Of a DNA stretch of 64,000 nt, positions 17,805-25,696 are shown piece by piece; the first letter of the stretch is position 1; each line of letters starts with the position of its first letter. The position numbers were made by a program, and so were the translations under genes. The notes below the pieces were generated by a model that searched no databases, was not told the origin of the DNA, and saw nothing but the letters and a program-made list of their open reading frames with translations. This DNA is from Shewanella jiangmenensis (lineage in GTDB: Bacteria > Pseudomonadota > Gammaproteobacteria > Enterobacterales > Shewanellaceae): positions 186,001 through 250,000 of the forward strand of contig NZ_JAHEPS010000003.1 of the NCBI RefSeq assembly GCF_018596335.1. The letters are read 5' to 3'.

Positions 17805-19217
17805 TCAGGCGTGGGTTAAGTACCAGCGCCAGTCCTGACTGCCAACTTCGGCCATAAACTCCTGGTATTCAGCGGTTTTGATGGCGCTGTAAATCCGGTG
17901 AAAGTCCTCGCCAAGCACTTCTTTCATCCACCCGGAGGCTTTAAAGCGCTCCAGCGCCGTTAACCAGTCGGTGGGCAGGGTTTCATGCTCGCCTTCATAA
18001 CCATTGCCTACGATGGCGCTGCCGGGATTTGACTGCTGCTTGATGCCAAAATGGCAGGCGGCGAGGATTGCCGCCGCAGCCAAATAGGGGTTTGCATCGG
18101 CGCCGCAGAGGCGATGTTCGATATGGCGGCTTGGTGCGGGGCCGCCCGGTACCCGAAACGACACAGTGCGGTTATTTACGCCCCAGGTTTTGGCGATTGG
18201 TGCGTAGCTTGCGCTCTGGAAGCGACGAAACGAGTTGGCATTGGGGCAAAACAGCAGCTGGGCATCTTCAAGAGTTGCCATCATGCCGCCGATGCTGTGG
18301 CTCAGCAGCGCCGTGCCATGCGGGTCGTCACTGGCAAACAGGTTGTTGCCGTCTTTGTCGGCGAGGCTTACATGCATATGCATACCGCTGCCCGCAAGAT
18401 GGCCGAAGGGTTTGGCCATAAAGCAGGCGCGCATGCCGTGTTTGGCGGCTACGCCCTTGACCAGGCGCTTGTAGCGTACGGCTTCGTCCATGGCTTTGAG
18501 CACATCGTATCTGTGCTCTAAGGTGATTTCGACCTGACCTGGGGCGTATTCCGAAATGGCGGTGCGGGCCGGTATGCCCTGGGTTTCGCAGGCGTGGTAC
18601 AGGTCGTCCAAAAACGGCTGCAGCGCTTCAAGCTCCAAAATGCCGTACACCTGGGTTTGGTGTGGCCGCTGGCCATTTGCGGCTCTGGCGGGCTGGGGCG
18701 CGCCGCGTTCATCAAAGGCGTCATCGAGGAGATAAAACTCAAGCTCGGCGGCCATTACCGGGTAAAAGCCGTCGGCCTTGAGCCGTTCAATCACCCGCTC
18801 CAGCACCAGTCTTGGATCGGCGCTTGCCGCTGGCATGCCAAGTTCCGGGTGCATTGACAGCTGAACCTGTGCCGTCGGCTGGCTGCGCCATGGCTGGCGA
18901 ACCAGGCTGCCAGCAAGGGGAAACGCGCTGCAATCGGCATCGCCCACCTGCCACACAAGCCCAGTGTCTTCCACATCATCGCCCTGAACCGTGAGGCCCA
19001 GAATGGTGCTGGGCAGTGGCCGGCCATGGCGATACATGGCCATGACTTCGTCCCGGTGCAGCAGTTTGCCGCGCGGTACGCCATTGGGGTCGATAATAAA
19101 AATCTCGACCTGTTTTATGTCGGGGTGCGCCTCAATAAAGGCAAGTGCCTGGGCGGCATCATCGCCGGCGGGGTTGGACTGGACTTGGTGACTGCTTGCT
19201 TGTGGTAACACGGGCAT
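17805..19217 (-). CDS. puuA: Glutamine synthetase-like ligase, probable gamma-glutamylputrescine synthetase
   Basis: 470 residues of the glutamine synthetase fold. Visible motifs: AELEFYLLD (metal-binding glutamates), the PGQVEITLEHR stretch, FMAKPFGHLAGSGMHMHVSL (putative ammonia or amine and metal site), NRTVSFRVPGG, and the ADANPYLAAAAILA C-terminal block. The PuuA-type N-terminus (VEIFIIDPNGVPRGK) favours gamma-glutamylation of polyamines over true GlnA, which has a different start and an adenylylation loop. The ATG at 19217 follows AGAGG; the frame extends to a TTG at 19244. Two palindromic elements lie just upstream, as expected for a regulated catabolic gene. The substrate is inferred; other puu genes are absent here. 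Confidence 0.8.
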   Translation of the reverse strand: MPVLPQASSHQVQSNPAGDDAAQALAFIEAHPDIKQVEIFIIDPNGVPRGKLLHRDEVMAMYRHGRPLPSTILGLTVQGDDVEDTGLVWQVGDADCSAFPLAGSLVRQPWRSQPTAQVQLSMHPELGMPAASADPRLVLERVIERLKADGFYPVMAAELEFYLLDDAFDERGAPQPARAANGQRPHQTQVYGILELEALQPFLDDLYHACETQGIPARTAISEYAPGQVEITLEHRYDVLKAMDEAVRYKRLVKGVAAKHGMRACFMAKPFGHLAGSGMHMHVSLADKDGNNLFASDDPHGTALLSHSIGGMMATLEDAQLLFCPNANSFRRFQSASYAPIAKTWGVNNRTVSFRVPGGPAPSRHIEHRLCGADANPYLAAAAILAACHFGIKQQSNPGSAIVGNGYEGEHETLPTDWLTALERFKASGWMKEVLGEDFHRIYSAIKTAEYQEFMAEVGSQDWRWYLTHA

Positions 19218-19279
19218 AGTGGCCTCTTGTGATGGTTTTTCCAAGCCTGAGGGAGACCACTGAACACCCTTTTTAGGCT

Positions 19280-19316
19280 TATGTTGAACATATTGTTTTA
19301 TTTATTTGACAATATG
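19280..19316. promoter_or_regulatory. Two nested palindromes upstream of the puuA-like gene
   Basis: TATGTTGAACATA (19280-19292) is a perfect 13-bp palindrome about a central base. Overlapping it, CATATTGT (19289-19296) and ACAATATG (19309-19316) form a perfect 8-bp inverted repeat with a 12-bp A/T spacer. They lie 60-100 bp before the puuA start. Likely operator and promoter elements; the regulator is unknown. Confidence 0.5.
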
Positions 19317-19595
19317 GGGCCGCCCGACGGGAATTGTCAATCCTGCCAGCACGCCATTATTAGTGCGGGCGGGGCTTTGATGTGATCCTGTTGTAGTCGA
19401 CTATGCTGTACTCTTTGAAATACTTGTATAAACCTTAGTTATTAATGCTGATTTTTGGCACATGTCACCGGAATGAGCATGCTTGCGTGCTACCATGGAT
19501 TGCTTTGACAAAGCTTATGCTTGACTCATCAGTGCTGTATGGAACGCCGCTTGGACAGTGGCCTTGCCGACAGCTGACTGCACAAAGGACTGCCC

Positions 19596-21578
19596 ATGAC
19601 CTTTAAACGAAGTATTAACCCTCCGGTATTTTTCAGTTCACTGCTGCTTATCACCCTGCTGGTGCTGCTGGGCGCATTGTGGCCCGAGACGGCGCAGCGC
19701 TGGTTCGGCTCGGCCCAGCACTGGCTCGAAGTCAAAGCCGGCTGGCTCTATATCCTTGGTGTCGCGACCTTTTTGGTGTTCATCGTCTTTGTGATGGTGA
19801 GCCGTTTTGGCGATATCAAGCTTGGGCCGGATCATGCCGAGCCCGATTACAGCTACAAAAGCTGGATTGCCATGCTGTTTTCCGCCGGCATGGGCATAGG
19901 ACTGATGTTTTTTGGCGTGGCCGAGCCCGTGATGCACTTTATTGCGCCGCCGGATGCCGATCCCCAGAGTATTCAGGCCGCCAAAGAGGCGATGAAAATC
20001 ACCTTTTTCCACTGGGGCATACATGCCTGGGCCATTTATGCGGTGGTGGCCTTAAGCCTGGCCTATTTTGCTTATCGCCATAAGTTGCCGCTGCTGCCAA
20101 GAAGTGCGCTTTACCCCTTGATTGGCGAGCGCATTTACGGCCCTCTTGGCCATGCGGTAGATGCCTTTGCCGTGCTTGGCACCATGTTTGGTGTGGCAAC
20201 CTCATTGGGGTTTGGGGTGCTGCAGGTGAACTCGGGGCTTAATTTTCTCTTCGGCGATGCCGTGCCTATCAGCAGTCTGTTGCAGGTGGGGCTGATTATC
20301 GTCATTACCCTGATTGCCACTGCGTCGGTATTTTCCGGGCTCGATAAAGGGGTGAAGCGCCTCAGTGAACTTAACCTGCTGCTTGCGGTACTCTTGATGC
20401 TGGTGGTGCTTTTGCTTGGGCCGACTGTGTCGCTGCTGCAGGCTTTTGTGCAAAACACCGGCGCCTATTTCTCCGATATTGTCGGCAAGACCTTTAACCT
20501 GTACGCCTATCAGCAGAAAAACGACTGGCTCGGCGGCTGGACGTTGCTTTATTGGGGCTGGTGGATTTCCTGGTCGCCCTTTGTCGGCACCTTTATCGCG
20601 CGGGTTTCCCGCGGCCGTACCATCCGTGAGTTTTTGCTCGGGGTGCTGTTTGTACCGAGCGGCTTTACCTTTTTGTGGATGACGGTGTTTGGTAACTCGG
20701 CCATCGATTTGATTATGCATGAGGCGGGCACTGTGCTGGCCGATGCTGTGTCCTCCGATGTCTCTGTGGCGCTGTTTGTGTTTTTTGAGCAATTGCCGCT
20801 GTCATCCCTGCTGTCGGGTATTGCCCTTTGCCTGGTGGTGACCTTCTTTGTGACCTCGGCCGACTCCGGCAGTTTGGTGATTGATAACCTGACCTCGGGC
20901 GGCGACCTTTCAGCGCCCGTGTGGCAGCGTATTTTCTGGGCGCTGATGCAGGGCGTGGTTGCCTCTGTGCTGCTGCTTGCCGGCGGTTTGCAGGCATTGC
21001 AAACCGCCGCCATTGCCAGCGCCATGCCGTTTTTGCTGGTCATGCTGCTGATTTGTCTTGGGCTTTTTAAAGCGCTGCAGGACGACTGGCTTAAGCTTTC
21101 CAGCGTGCAGCTTCATAACACCAGCGTGCAATACGCCAAAGCCAACGTGGACTGGCGCGAACGCCTGAAAGTGCTGGTGACCCAGCCATCCAAAGCCGAA
21201 GCCGAGGCCTTTATCCATGGTCCGGCGGCCGAGGCGCTGGGGCAGGTGGCAGATGCGCTGAGTTCACAGGGCGTGGATGCGCGGCTGGTTGAGCTTGAGG
21301 ACAGGGTGCGGCTGGTGATTAGCGGTGAAGGGCAGGGCGAGTTTGTGTATGCGCTCAGGCTTCGTCAGTACACCCGCTCGGCACTGCCCGGCGCCGAGCA
21401 AAGCGACGGCGACGAGGTGTTTCATCGGGTTGAAGTGTTTTTGGAGCACGGCGGACAGCAGTACGATGTGCTTGGCTATACCGTCGAGCAGCTGCAGGCC
21501 GATGCCGTAACCCAGTACGAAAAATACCTGCATTATTTGCACTTGTCCGGCAGCGAGTCGCTGGATTCGGGGCGCTGA
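19596..21578 (+). CDS. BCCT-family (betaine/carnitine/choline) transporter, BetT-like
   Basis: 660 residues with about 12 membrane helices in residues 10-500. The BCCT hallmarks are present: GMGIGLMFFGVAEP in helix 3, the tryptophan-rich YWGWWISWSPFVGTFIARVSRGRTIREF of helix 8, and FVTSADSGSLVIDNLTSGG. A soluble C-terminal domain of ~150 residues follows, as in the BetT group, where it senses osmotic state. The likely substrate is a quaternary ammonium compound such as choline or betaine; BetT members are proton-coupled. Start ATG 19596, about 15 bases after AAAGGA. Divergent from the puuA-like gene; a functional link is possible but unproven. Confidence 0.88.
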   Translation: MTFKRSINPPVFFSSLLLITLLVLLGALWPETAQRWFGSAQHWLEVKAGWLYILGVATFLVFIVFVMVSRFGDIKLGPDHAEPDYSYKSWIAMLFSAGMGIGLMFFGVAEPVMHFIAPPDADPQSIQAAKEAMKITFFHWGIHAWAIYAVVALSLAYFAYRHKLPLLPRSALYPLIGERIYGPLGHAVDAFAVLGTMFGVATSLGFGVLQVNSGLNFLFGDAVPISSLLQVGLIIVITLIATASVFSGLDKGVKRLSELNLLLAVLLMLVVLLLGPTVSLLQAFVQNTGAYFSDIVGKTFNLYAYQQKNDWLGGWTLLYWGWWISWSPFVGTFIARVSRGRTIREFLLGVLFVPSGFTFLWMTVFGNSAIDLIMHEAGTVLADAVSSDVSVALFVFFEQLPLSSLLSGIALCLVVTFFVTSADSGSLVIDNLTSGGDLSAPVWQRIFWALMQGVVASVLLLAGGLQALQTAAIASAMPFLLVMLLICLGLFKALQDDWLKLSSVQLHNTSVQYAKANVDWRERLKVLVTQPSKAEAEAFIHGPAAEALGQVADALSSQGVDARLVELEDRVRLVISGEGQGEFVYALRLRQYTRSALPGAEQSDGDEVFHRVEVFLEHGGQQYDVLGYTVEQLQADAVTQYEKYLHYLHLSGSESLDSGR

Positions 21579-21689
21579 TTGCAAGGTGGCTGGGCTCGGG
21601 TTATGCTGCGGCCAATATTGAGTGGGGCAGGCACAAAGGCACTGGCATGAAGGCACAGGCCGGACTGCCTTCCTCAGCGTTTTATTGAT

Positions 21690-21709
21690 GGCAGTGAATG
21701 GCAGTGAAT
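21690..21709. repeat. 10-bp direct repeat x2 before yajD
   Basis: GGCAGTGAAT occurs twice in tandem, ending two bases before the yajD start codon. A looser 13-14 bp repetition of GGCA(C/G)..AA occurs just upstream (about 21628-21660). Confidence 0.5.
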
Positions 21710-21711
21710 CT

Positions 21712-22068
21712 ATGACGTTAAGCAAACTCGACAAGGCGCTTGCCGCCGAGCGTGAATACCGTGAGCAGCGTGAAGGCGGCTACCGCGAAAAGGCGCTGAA
21801 ACTGTATCCCTGGATTTGTGGCCGCTGCGCGCGGGAATTTACCTACAAAAACCTGTCGGAGCTGACGGTGCATCACCGCGATCACAACCACGACAACAAT
21901 CCGCCTGATGGCTCCAACTGGGAGCTGTTGTGCCTTTACTGCCACGACAATGAGCATTCCCGATTTGAGGAGCTTATTCGTTACGGCAGCACCCAGGAAG
22001 CCAAACAGGATGCCGCGACTTACAATCCGTTTGCCGATCTCAAAGCCATGATGGGCAACAAAAAATAA
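21712..22068 (+). CDS. yajD: HNH nuclease-family protein YajD
   Basis: 118 residues. Two zinc-knuckle cysteine pairs (CGRCA and CLYC) bracket the HNH core LTVHHRDHNHDNNPPDGSNWELLCLYCHDNEH, matching the small stand-alone HNH proteins of the YajD group. The catalytic histidines and asparagine are intact. Biological role unknown; many such proteins are probable endonucleases. ATG 21712 is chosen because it gives the family-like MTLSKLDKAL start; an in-frame extension to 21622 covers repetitive sequence. The ribosome site is poor. A strong terminator follows. Confidence 0.85.
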   Translation: MTLSKLDKALAAEREYREQREGGYREKALKLYPWICGRCAREFTYKNLSELTVHHRDHNHDNNPPDGSNWELLCLYCHDNEHSRFEELIRYGSTQEAKQDAATYNPFADLKAMMGNKK

Positions 22069-22088
22069 TGCGAGTGATGACTTTCTGA

Positions 22089-22112
22089 AGGCGCCCTTGG
22101 GCGCCTTTTTTA
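22089..22112 (+). terminator. Terminator of yajD
   Basis: Hairpin AAGGCGCCC TTGG GCGCCTT followed by TTTT. Confidence 0.88.
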
Positions 22113-22220
22113 TTGGTTTCGCATTTGCTGATAAAGCACGCAGAATCTGATTGGTTTGTGTTCGCCATCGCCCTATACTCGGGGCGGATCATTACAATAA
22201 TCAAGATGGGAAACACACTT

Positions 22221-23729
22221 ATGACAACAGGGAATTTGCCGGTTTCACAAACCCGCTCATTCATGACGGTGTCGCTGATTGAGCTGTGGGAGCGCTTTGG
22301 CTTTTACGGCATGCAGGCACTGATTGTGTACTTTATGGTGCAGCGCCTCGGTTTTGAGGACAGCCGTGCCAACCTGGTGTGGAGCGCCTGCGCCGCACTG
22401 ATTTACGTAGCACCCGCCATCGGCGGCTGGGTGGGCGACAAGGTGCTTGGCACCAAGCGCACCATGCTGCTGGGGGCGACGATTCTGACCCTGGGTTACG
22501 CCCTGATGGCCGTGCCCACCGAAAACACCTGGTTTTTGTTCTCAGCCCTTGGGGTGATTGTGGTCGGTAACGGCCTGTTCAAACCCAACGCCGGTAACCT
22601 GGTGCGCAAGATATACGACGGTGACGATTCGAAAATCGACAGTGCCTTTACCATCTACTACATGGCGGTCAACGTCGGCTCGACCTTCTCCATGCTGCTG
22701 ACCCCCTGGATTAAAGATTACGTCAACGCGACCTACGGCAATGAGTTTGGTTGGCACGCGGCATTTGGTGTGTGTTTTGTGGGCCTGATTGTCGGTATTT
22801 TCAATTACCTGATGATGCGCCACACCCTCGACCAATATGGCTCCGAGCCTGATTTGCTGCCGGTGGACAAACGTAAGCTCGCGGCTGTGCTCGGCTGCGC
22901 TTTGCTGGCGGTGGCCTTTTCGGCGCTTATTCTTGAATACGAAGATCTGGCGCGGATTTTTGTGTACGGCGCGGGCTTGGTGGTGCTGGGCATTTTTATC
23001 CACCTTATCCGTAAGAGTGAGCCCAGCGAGCGTGCCGGGCTTATCGCTGCGCTGGTGCTGACGCTGCAATCGGTGTTTTTCTTTATTTTCTATCAGCAGA
23101 TGTCGACCTCGCTGGCGCTGTTTGCCCTGCGTAACGTGGACTGGGACTTTGTGGTGGCAGGTACTCATTTGTGGACCTGGTCTCCGGCGCAGTTTCAGGC
23201 GCTTAACCCTATTTGGATCATGGTGTTAAGCCCGGTTCTTGCCTGGACCTATGCCTGGGCCGGCCAGCATAACCGCGACATCTCTATCGCCGCCAAGTTT
23301 GCCCTCGGCTTTGCTGTAGTGGCCGCCGGCTTCTTTATCTACGGCATTGCCGGTGAGTTTGCCGTAGACGGCAAAACCTCAAGCTGGGTGATGATTTGGG
23401 GCTACGGTTCTTACTCTTTGGGTGAGCTTTTGGTGAGCGGCCTTGGGCTTGCCATGATTGCCCGCTATGTGCCTGAGCGAATGGGCGGTTTTATGATGGG
23501 CGCCTACTTTGTGGCAACCGGTATTTCCCAGTATCTGGGCGGTGTGGTGGCAAACTTTGCCAGCGTGCCCCAGGGATTGACCGACCCGCTGGAAACCCTG
23601 CCGATTTATACCAGTCTGTTCAATAAACTCGGTATTGCGGCGCTCGGCTGCACTGTGATTGCGCTTGCGGTGCTGCCGCTGATGCGCCGTTTGACCGATA
23701 CCCATCACAGCCACAGCAATGCAAACTGA
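22221..23729 (+). CDS. POT/PTR-family proton-dependent oligopeptide transporter (Dtp-like)
   Basis: 502 residues with about 14 membrane helices, as in bacterial DtpA/DtpB. The ExxERFxxY proton-coupling motif is present as ELWERFGFYG near the N-terminus, the PTR2 signature in GGWVGDKVLGTKR, and FxxYY as FTIYYMAVNVGS. It imports di- and tripeptides with protons across the inner membrane. ATG 22221 is chosen because GGGAAA lies upstream at good spacing and the length then matches DtpA; earlier in-frame ATGs at 22113 and 22206 are less likely. Confidence 0.93.
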   Translation: MTTGNLPVSQTRSFMTVSLIELWERFGFYGMQALIVYFMVQRLGFEDSRANLVWSACAALIYVAPAIGGWVGDKVLGTKRTMLLGATILTLGYALMAVPTENTWFLFSALGVIVVGNGLFKPNAGNLVRKIYDGDDSKIDSAFTIYYMAVNVGSTFSMLLTPWIKDYVNATYGNEFGWHAAFGVCFVGLIVGIFNYLMMRHTLDQYGSEPDLLPVDKRKLAAVLGCALLAVAFSALILEYEDLARIFVYGAGLVVLGIFIHLIRKSEPSERAGLIAALVLTLQSVFFFIFYQQMSTSLALFALRNVDWDFVVAGTHLWTWSPAQFQALNPIWIMVLSPVLAWTYAWAGQHNRDISIAAKFALGFAVVAAGFFIYGIAGEFAVDGKTSSWVMIWGYGSYSLGELLVSGLGLAMIARYVPERMGGFMMGAYFVATGISQYLGGVVANFASVPQGLTDPLETLPIYTSLFNKLGIAALGCTVIALAVLPLMRRLTDTHHSHSNAN

Positions 23730-24024
23730 ATCTGTTGCGCTGCTGTGATATAACAGGGCTCAAACGACGGTTCTAAACGACCGAGCTCAGCTAGAAAAAG
23801 CCGCCTGATGGCAGCGCGCTTCTTCAGGCCGCGCTTCTTCAGGCCGTGCTTCTATAAGGCAGTGAGTAGCGACAGAGGCCGCCACCTGGTTAAGGTCGGC
23901 GGCCTGTTTGTTTCAGGGCCCATTTTTTGTTTCCACGCCAAGTCGTTGTTTTTGAGTCAGGACAGGCGCTACGCCGTAACCTGCCTTCGCCTTAACCTAA
24001 AATGTACAGCCAAGGAGCCGCCCG
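23730..24024. other. Gene-free gap with a short tandem array
   Basis: 295 bp. No coding evidence. It holds the 15-bp array at 23816-23860. I see no terminator hairpin after the POT gene. Confidence 0.6.
23816..23860. repeat. 15-bp tandem array, 3 units
   Basis: Units at 23816, 23831 (both GCGCTTCTTCAGGCC, identical) and 23846 (GTGCTTCTATAAGGC). Confidence 0.8.
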
Positions 24025-24777
24025 ATGCGCCTTTTTCGAATGATTGCCACGCCGCAGAAGTTAGCGGCGAAAATAGCCCTGCCACTTCTGGTTTCTCTTT
24101 GCCACTTTAATGCGGCGGCGCTTGAAATTACCCCGCTTGATGATGGGCTCTACCTGCATCAGAGCCAGAAACAAGTGGAAGGCTTTGGGTTGGTGGATGC
24201 CAACGGTCTGGTGGTGTTAAACGGCAAAGAGGCGTTTGTGATAGATAGCCCCTGGACCGAGGAGGATGCCAAAGCGCTGCTTGAGTGGGCCAAGGCACGG
24301 GGCATCAGCATCAAAGCCGTGCTGGCGACCCACTGGCATGACGACCGAGCCGGCGGTTTTGCGGTATTTGAACAGGCCGGGATTGCGACCGTGAGCTCAA
24401 ATCTCACCCAGCAGCTGCTGAGGGAAAATCATAAGACCCCTGCGACCCAAACCTTTGGTGAGACGCGCAAAGCCTTTTTGGATGGCAAGGTGGATGTGCT
24501 GTTCCCGGGCGCCGGTCATACCCTGGATAACCTGGTGGTGTACCTGCCGGACTACAAACTCCTTTATGGCGGCTGCCTTATCCGGGCGCTGGAAACTCGC
24601 ACTATGGGTTACACCGAAGAAGGGGATGTCACAGCCTGGCCGCAATCGGTGGCCAAGGTGGAGCAAGTTTTCCCTGATATCGTTACCGTCATCCCCGGCC
24701 ATGGCGCCAAGGGCGATGCATCAATGCTGAAGCACACCCGCGAGCTTGCGCAAAAGTTGCTGGATAAGCCTCGCTAA
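24025..24777 (+). CDS. Subclass B1-type metallo-beta-lactamase fold protein
   Basis: 250 residues with a signal peptide ending near FNAAALE, so periplasmic. All six zinc ligands of B1 beta-lactamases can be placed: H103, H105, D107 in HWHDDRAGG, H165 in GAGHTLDN, C184 in YGGCLI and H226 in IPGHG (equivalents of 116, 118, 120, 196, 221 and 263). The Cys in GGC is specific to subclass B1 within this superfamily. A chromosomal carbapenem-hydrolysing enzyme is therefore plausible; B1 enzymes SFB-1 and SLB-1 are known from Shewanella. Start ATG 24025 after AAGGAG. No mobile element flanks it, so it looks resident. Activity is inferred from residues only. Confidence 0.85.
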   Translation: MRLFRMIATPQKLAAKIALPLLVSLCHFNAAALEITPLDDGLYLHQSQKQVEGFGLVDANGLVVLNGKEAFVIDSPWTEEDAKALLEWAKARGISIKAVLATHWHDDRAGGFAVFEQAGIATVSSNLTQQLLRENHKTPATQTFGETRKAFLDGKVDVLFPGAGHTLDNLVVYLPDYKLLYGGCLIRALETRTMGYTEEGDVTAWPQSVAKVEQVFPDIVTVIPGHGAKGDASMLKHTRELAQKLLDKPR

Positions 24778-24812
24778 ACTCTTTGCTCTCCCAAGTTTGG
24801 CCTCAGCCTGAT

Positions 24813-24881
24813 TTAGCGCTCAGCCTTATTTTGCGCTCCGCTTGGTCTTGCGCTCCGCTTGGCTTAGCACTCAGCTTGGTT
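24813..24881. repeat. 17-18 bp degenerate tandem array, 4 units
   Basis: Units start near 24813, 24830, 24848 and 24865 with consensus TTGCGCTC(C/A)GCTTGGTT. The last unit overlaps the stop codon of the DUF1289 gene. Confidence 0.7.
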
Positions 24882-25113
24882 TGCCTTCACTGCTGGCAAT
24901 TCGTGCCTCGGCTTCCAGCCATTTGGCGCGGCTGAGCGGCTGACAATTGTCGCTGAGTGCCTCTCTACGCCCCGGCAGTTTGGCCAGAATGGCGAGCTTT
25001 TGCTCATCGCTCGCCTGTCCCCAACCGACTATCTCATCGATATGGCGCAGGCAGCCCTTGCAGTAGTCATCATCGTTGAGACCACAGCGGGCAACGCAGG
25101 GGGACTGGATCAT
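24871..25113 (-). CDS. DUF1289 small cysteine-rich protein
   Basis: 80 residues. Shows the DUF1289 pattern: SPCVARCGLNDDDYCKGCLRHIDEI near the N-terminus, with four cysteines that probably bind a metal or Fe-S cluster, followed by a helical tail. Function unknown for the family. ATG 25113 follows GGAG at good spacing; the frame extends to 25176 without support. The 3' end merges into a 17-bp tandem array and the 5' side faces a 14-bp array, so the gene is bracketed by repeats. Confidence 0.8.
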   Translation of the reverse strand: MIQSPCVARCGLNDDDYCKGCLRHIDEIVGWGQASDEQKLAILAKLPGRREALSDNCQPLSRAKWLEAEARIASSEGKPS

Positions 25114-25696
25114 AACTTGGCTCCGGACTGGCAAAATCGGCGCGCCGAGTGTAGCACTGCAGCAAGGCATCGACAAAGCCTCGCGCTGCAGGCTTCCTTA
25201 AAGCTATCTGTTTGAGCATAGCCCTTTGAACATAGCCCTTTGAACATAGCCCTTTGAACATGGCCGTTTGAATATAGCCGCTCGAATAAAGCCCTTTGAA
25301 ACAAGTTTATTGCGGGGCCATATCCGTTACTTCTCCCTCTGCATGATGAATGCAGCTATACCCTCGTTGCCTGTTACCTGATAGTCGTTCAGTGGTCTCG
25401 CTGGTGCCGAATAGCCTCTCTGCAGGGGTAAAGCTGCTGGGCGGCCCCACATAAAGCAGCAACTTATCCAACATTTTTCATTTCTCTCACTTTTTAGCCT
25501 TGCTACTGAATCTAAAAGCTTATTTCGCTTTTAAGCCTGTTTGCTCCGTCAAAAAGTTGTCACTTTCGGGTGCGCTTTGTGAACTTTGGTCTACCCTTTT
25601 TTCTGATTGGTAAAAAGGAAATCGAATTAATTGTTATTCGTCCTTGCCCAGCTGTTCCCGCCCGTTCAATTACCTGTTGTTCGTTAAGGAGTGACG
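25114..25696. other. 583-bp gene-free gap with a tandem array
   Basis: Contains the 14-bp array at 25217-25300. The remaining ~390 bp shows no convincing coding region, RNA gene or terminator. The last 80 bp is A/T-rich and should hold the promoter of the large lipoprotein gene. Confidence 0.6.
25217..25300. repeat. 14-bp tandem array, 6 units
   Basis: CATAGCCCTTTGAA three times exactly (25217, 25231, 25245), then CATGGCCGTTTGAA, TATAGCCGCTCGAA and TAAAGCCCTTTGAA. The period is exact, with substitutions only. Confidence 0.92.

Noticed and set aside
19245..19595. Small gene in the gap between puuA and the BCCT gene
   Set aside because: No open frame with a ribosome site; the gap is explained by two divergent promoters and palindromes.
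25217..25300. CRISPR array
   Set aside because: The units are contiguous 14-mers with no unique spacers and no cas genes nearby.
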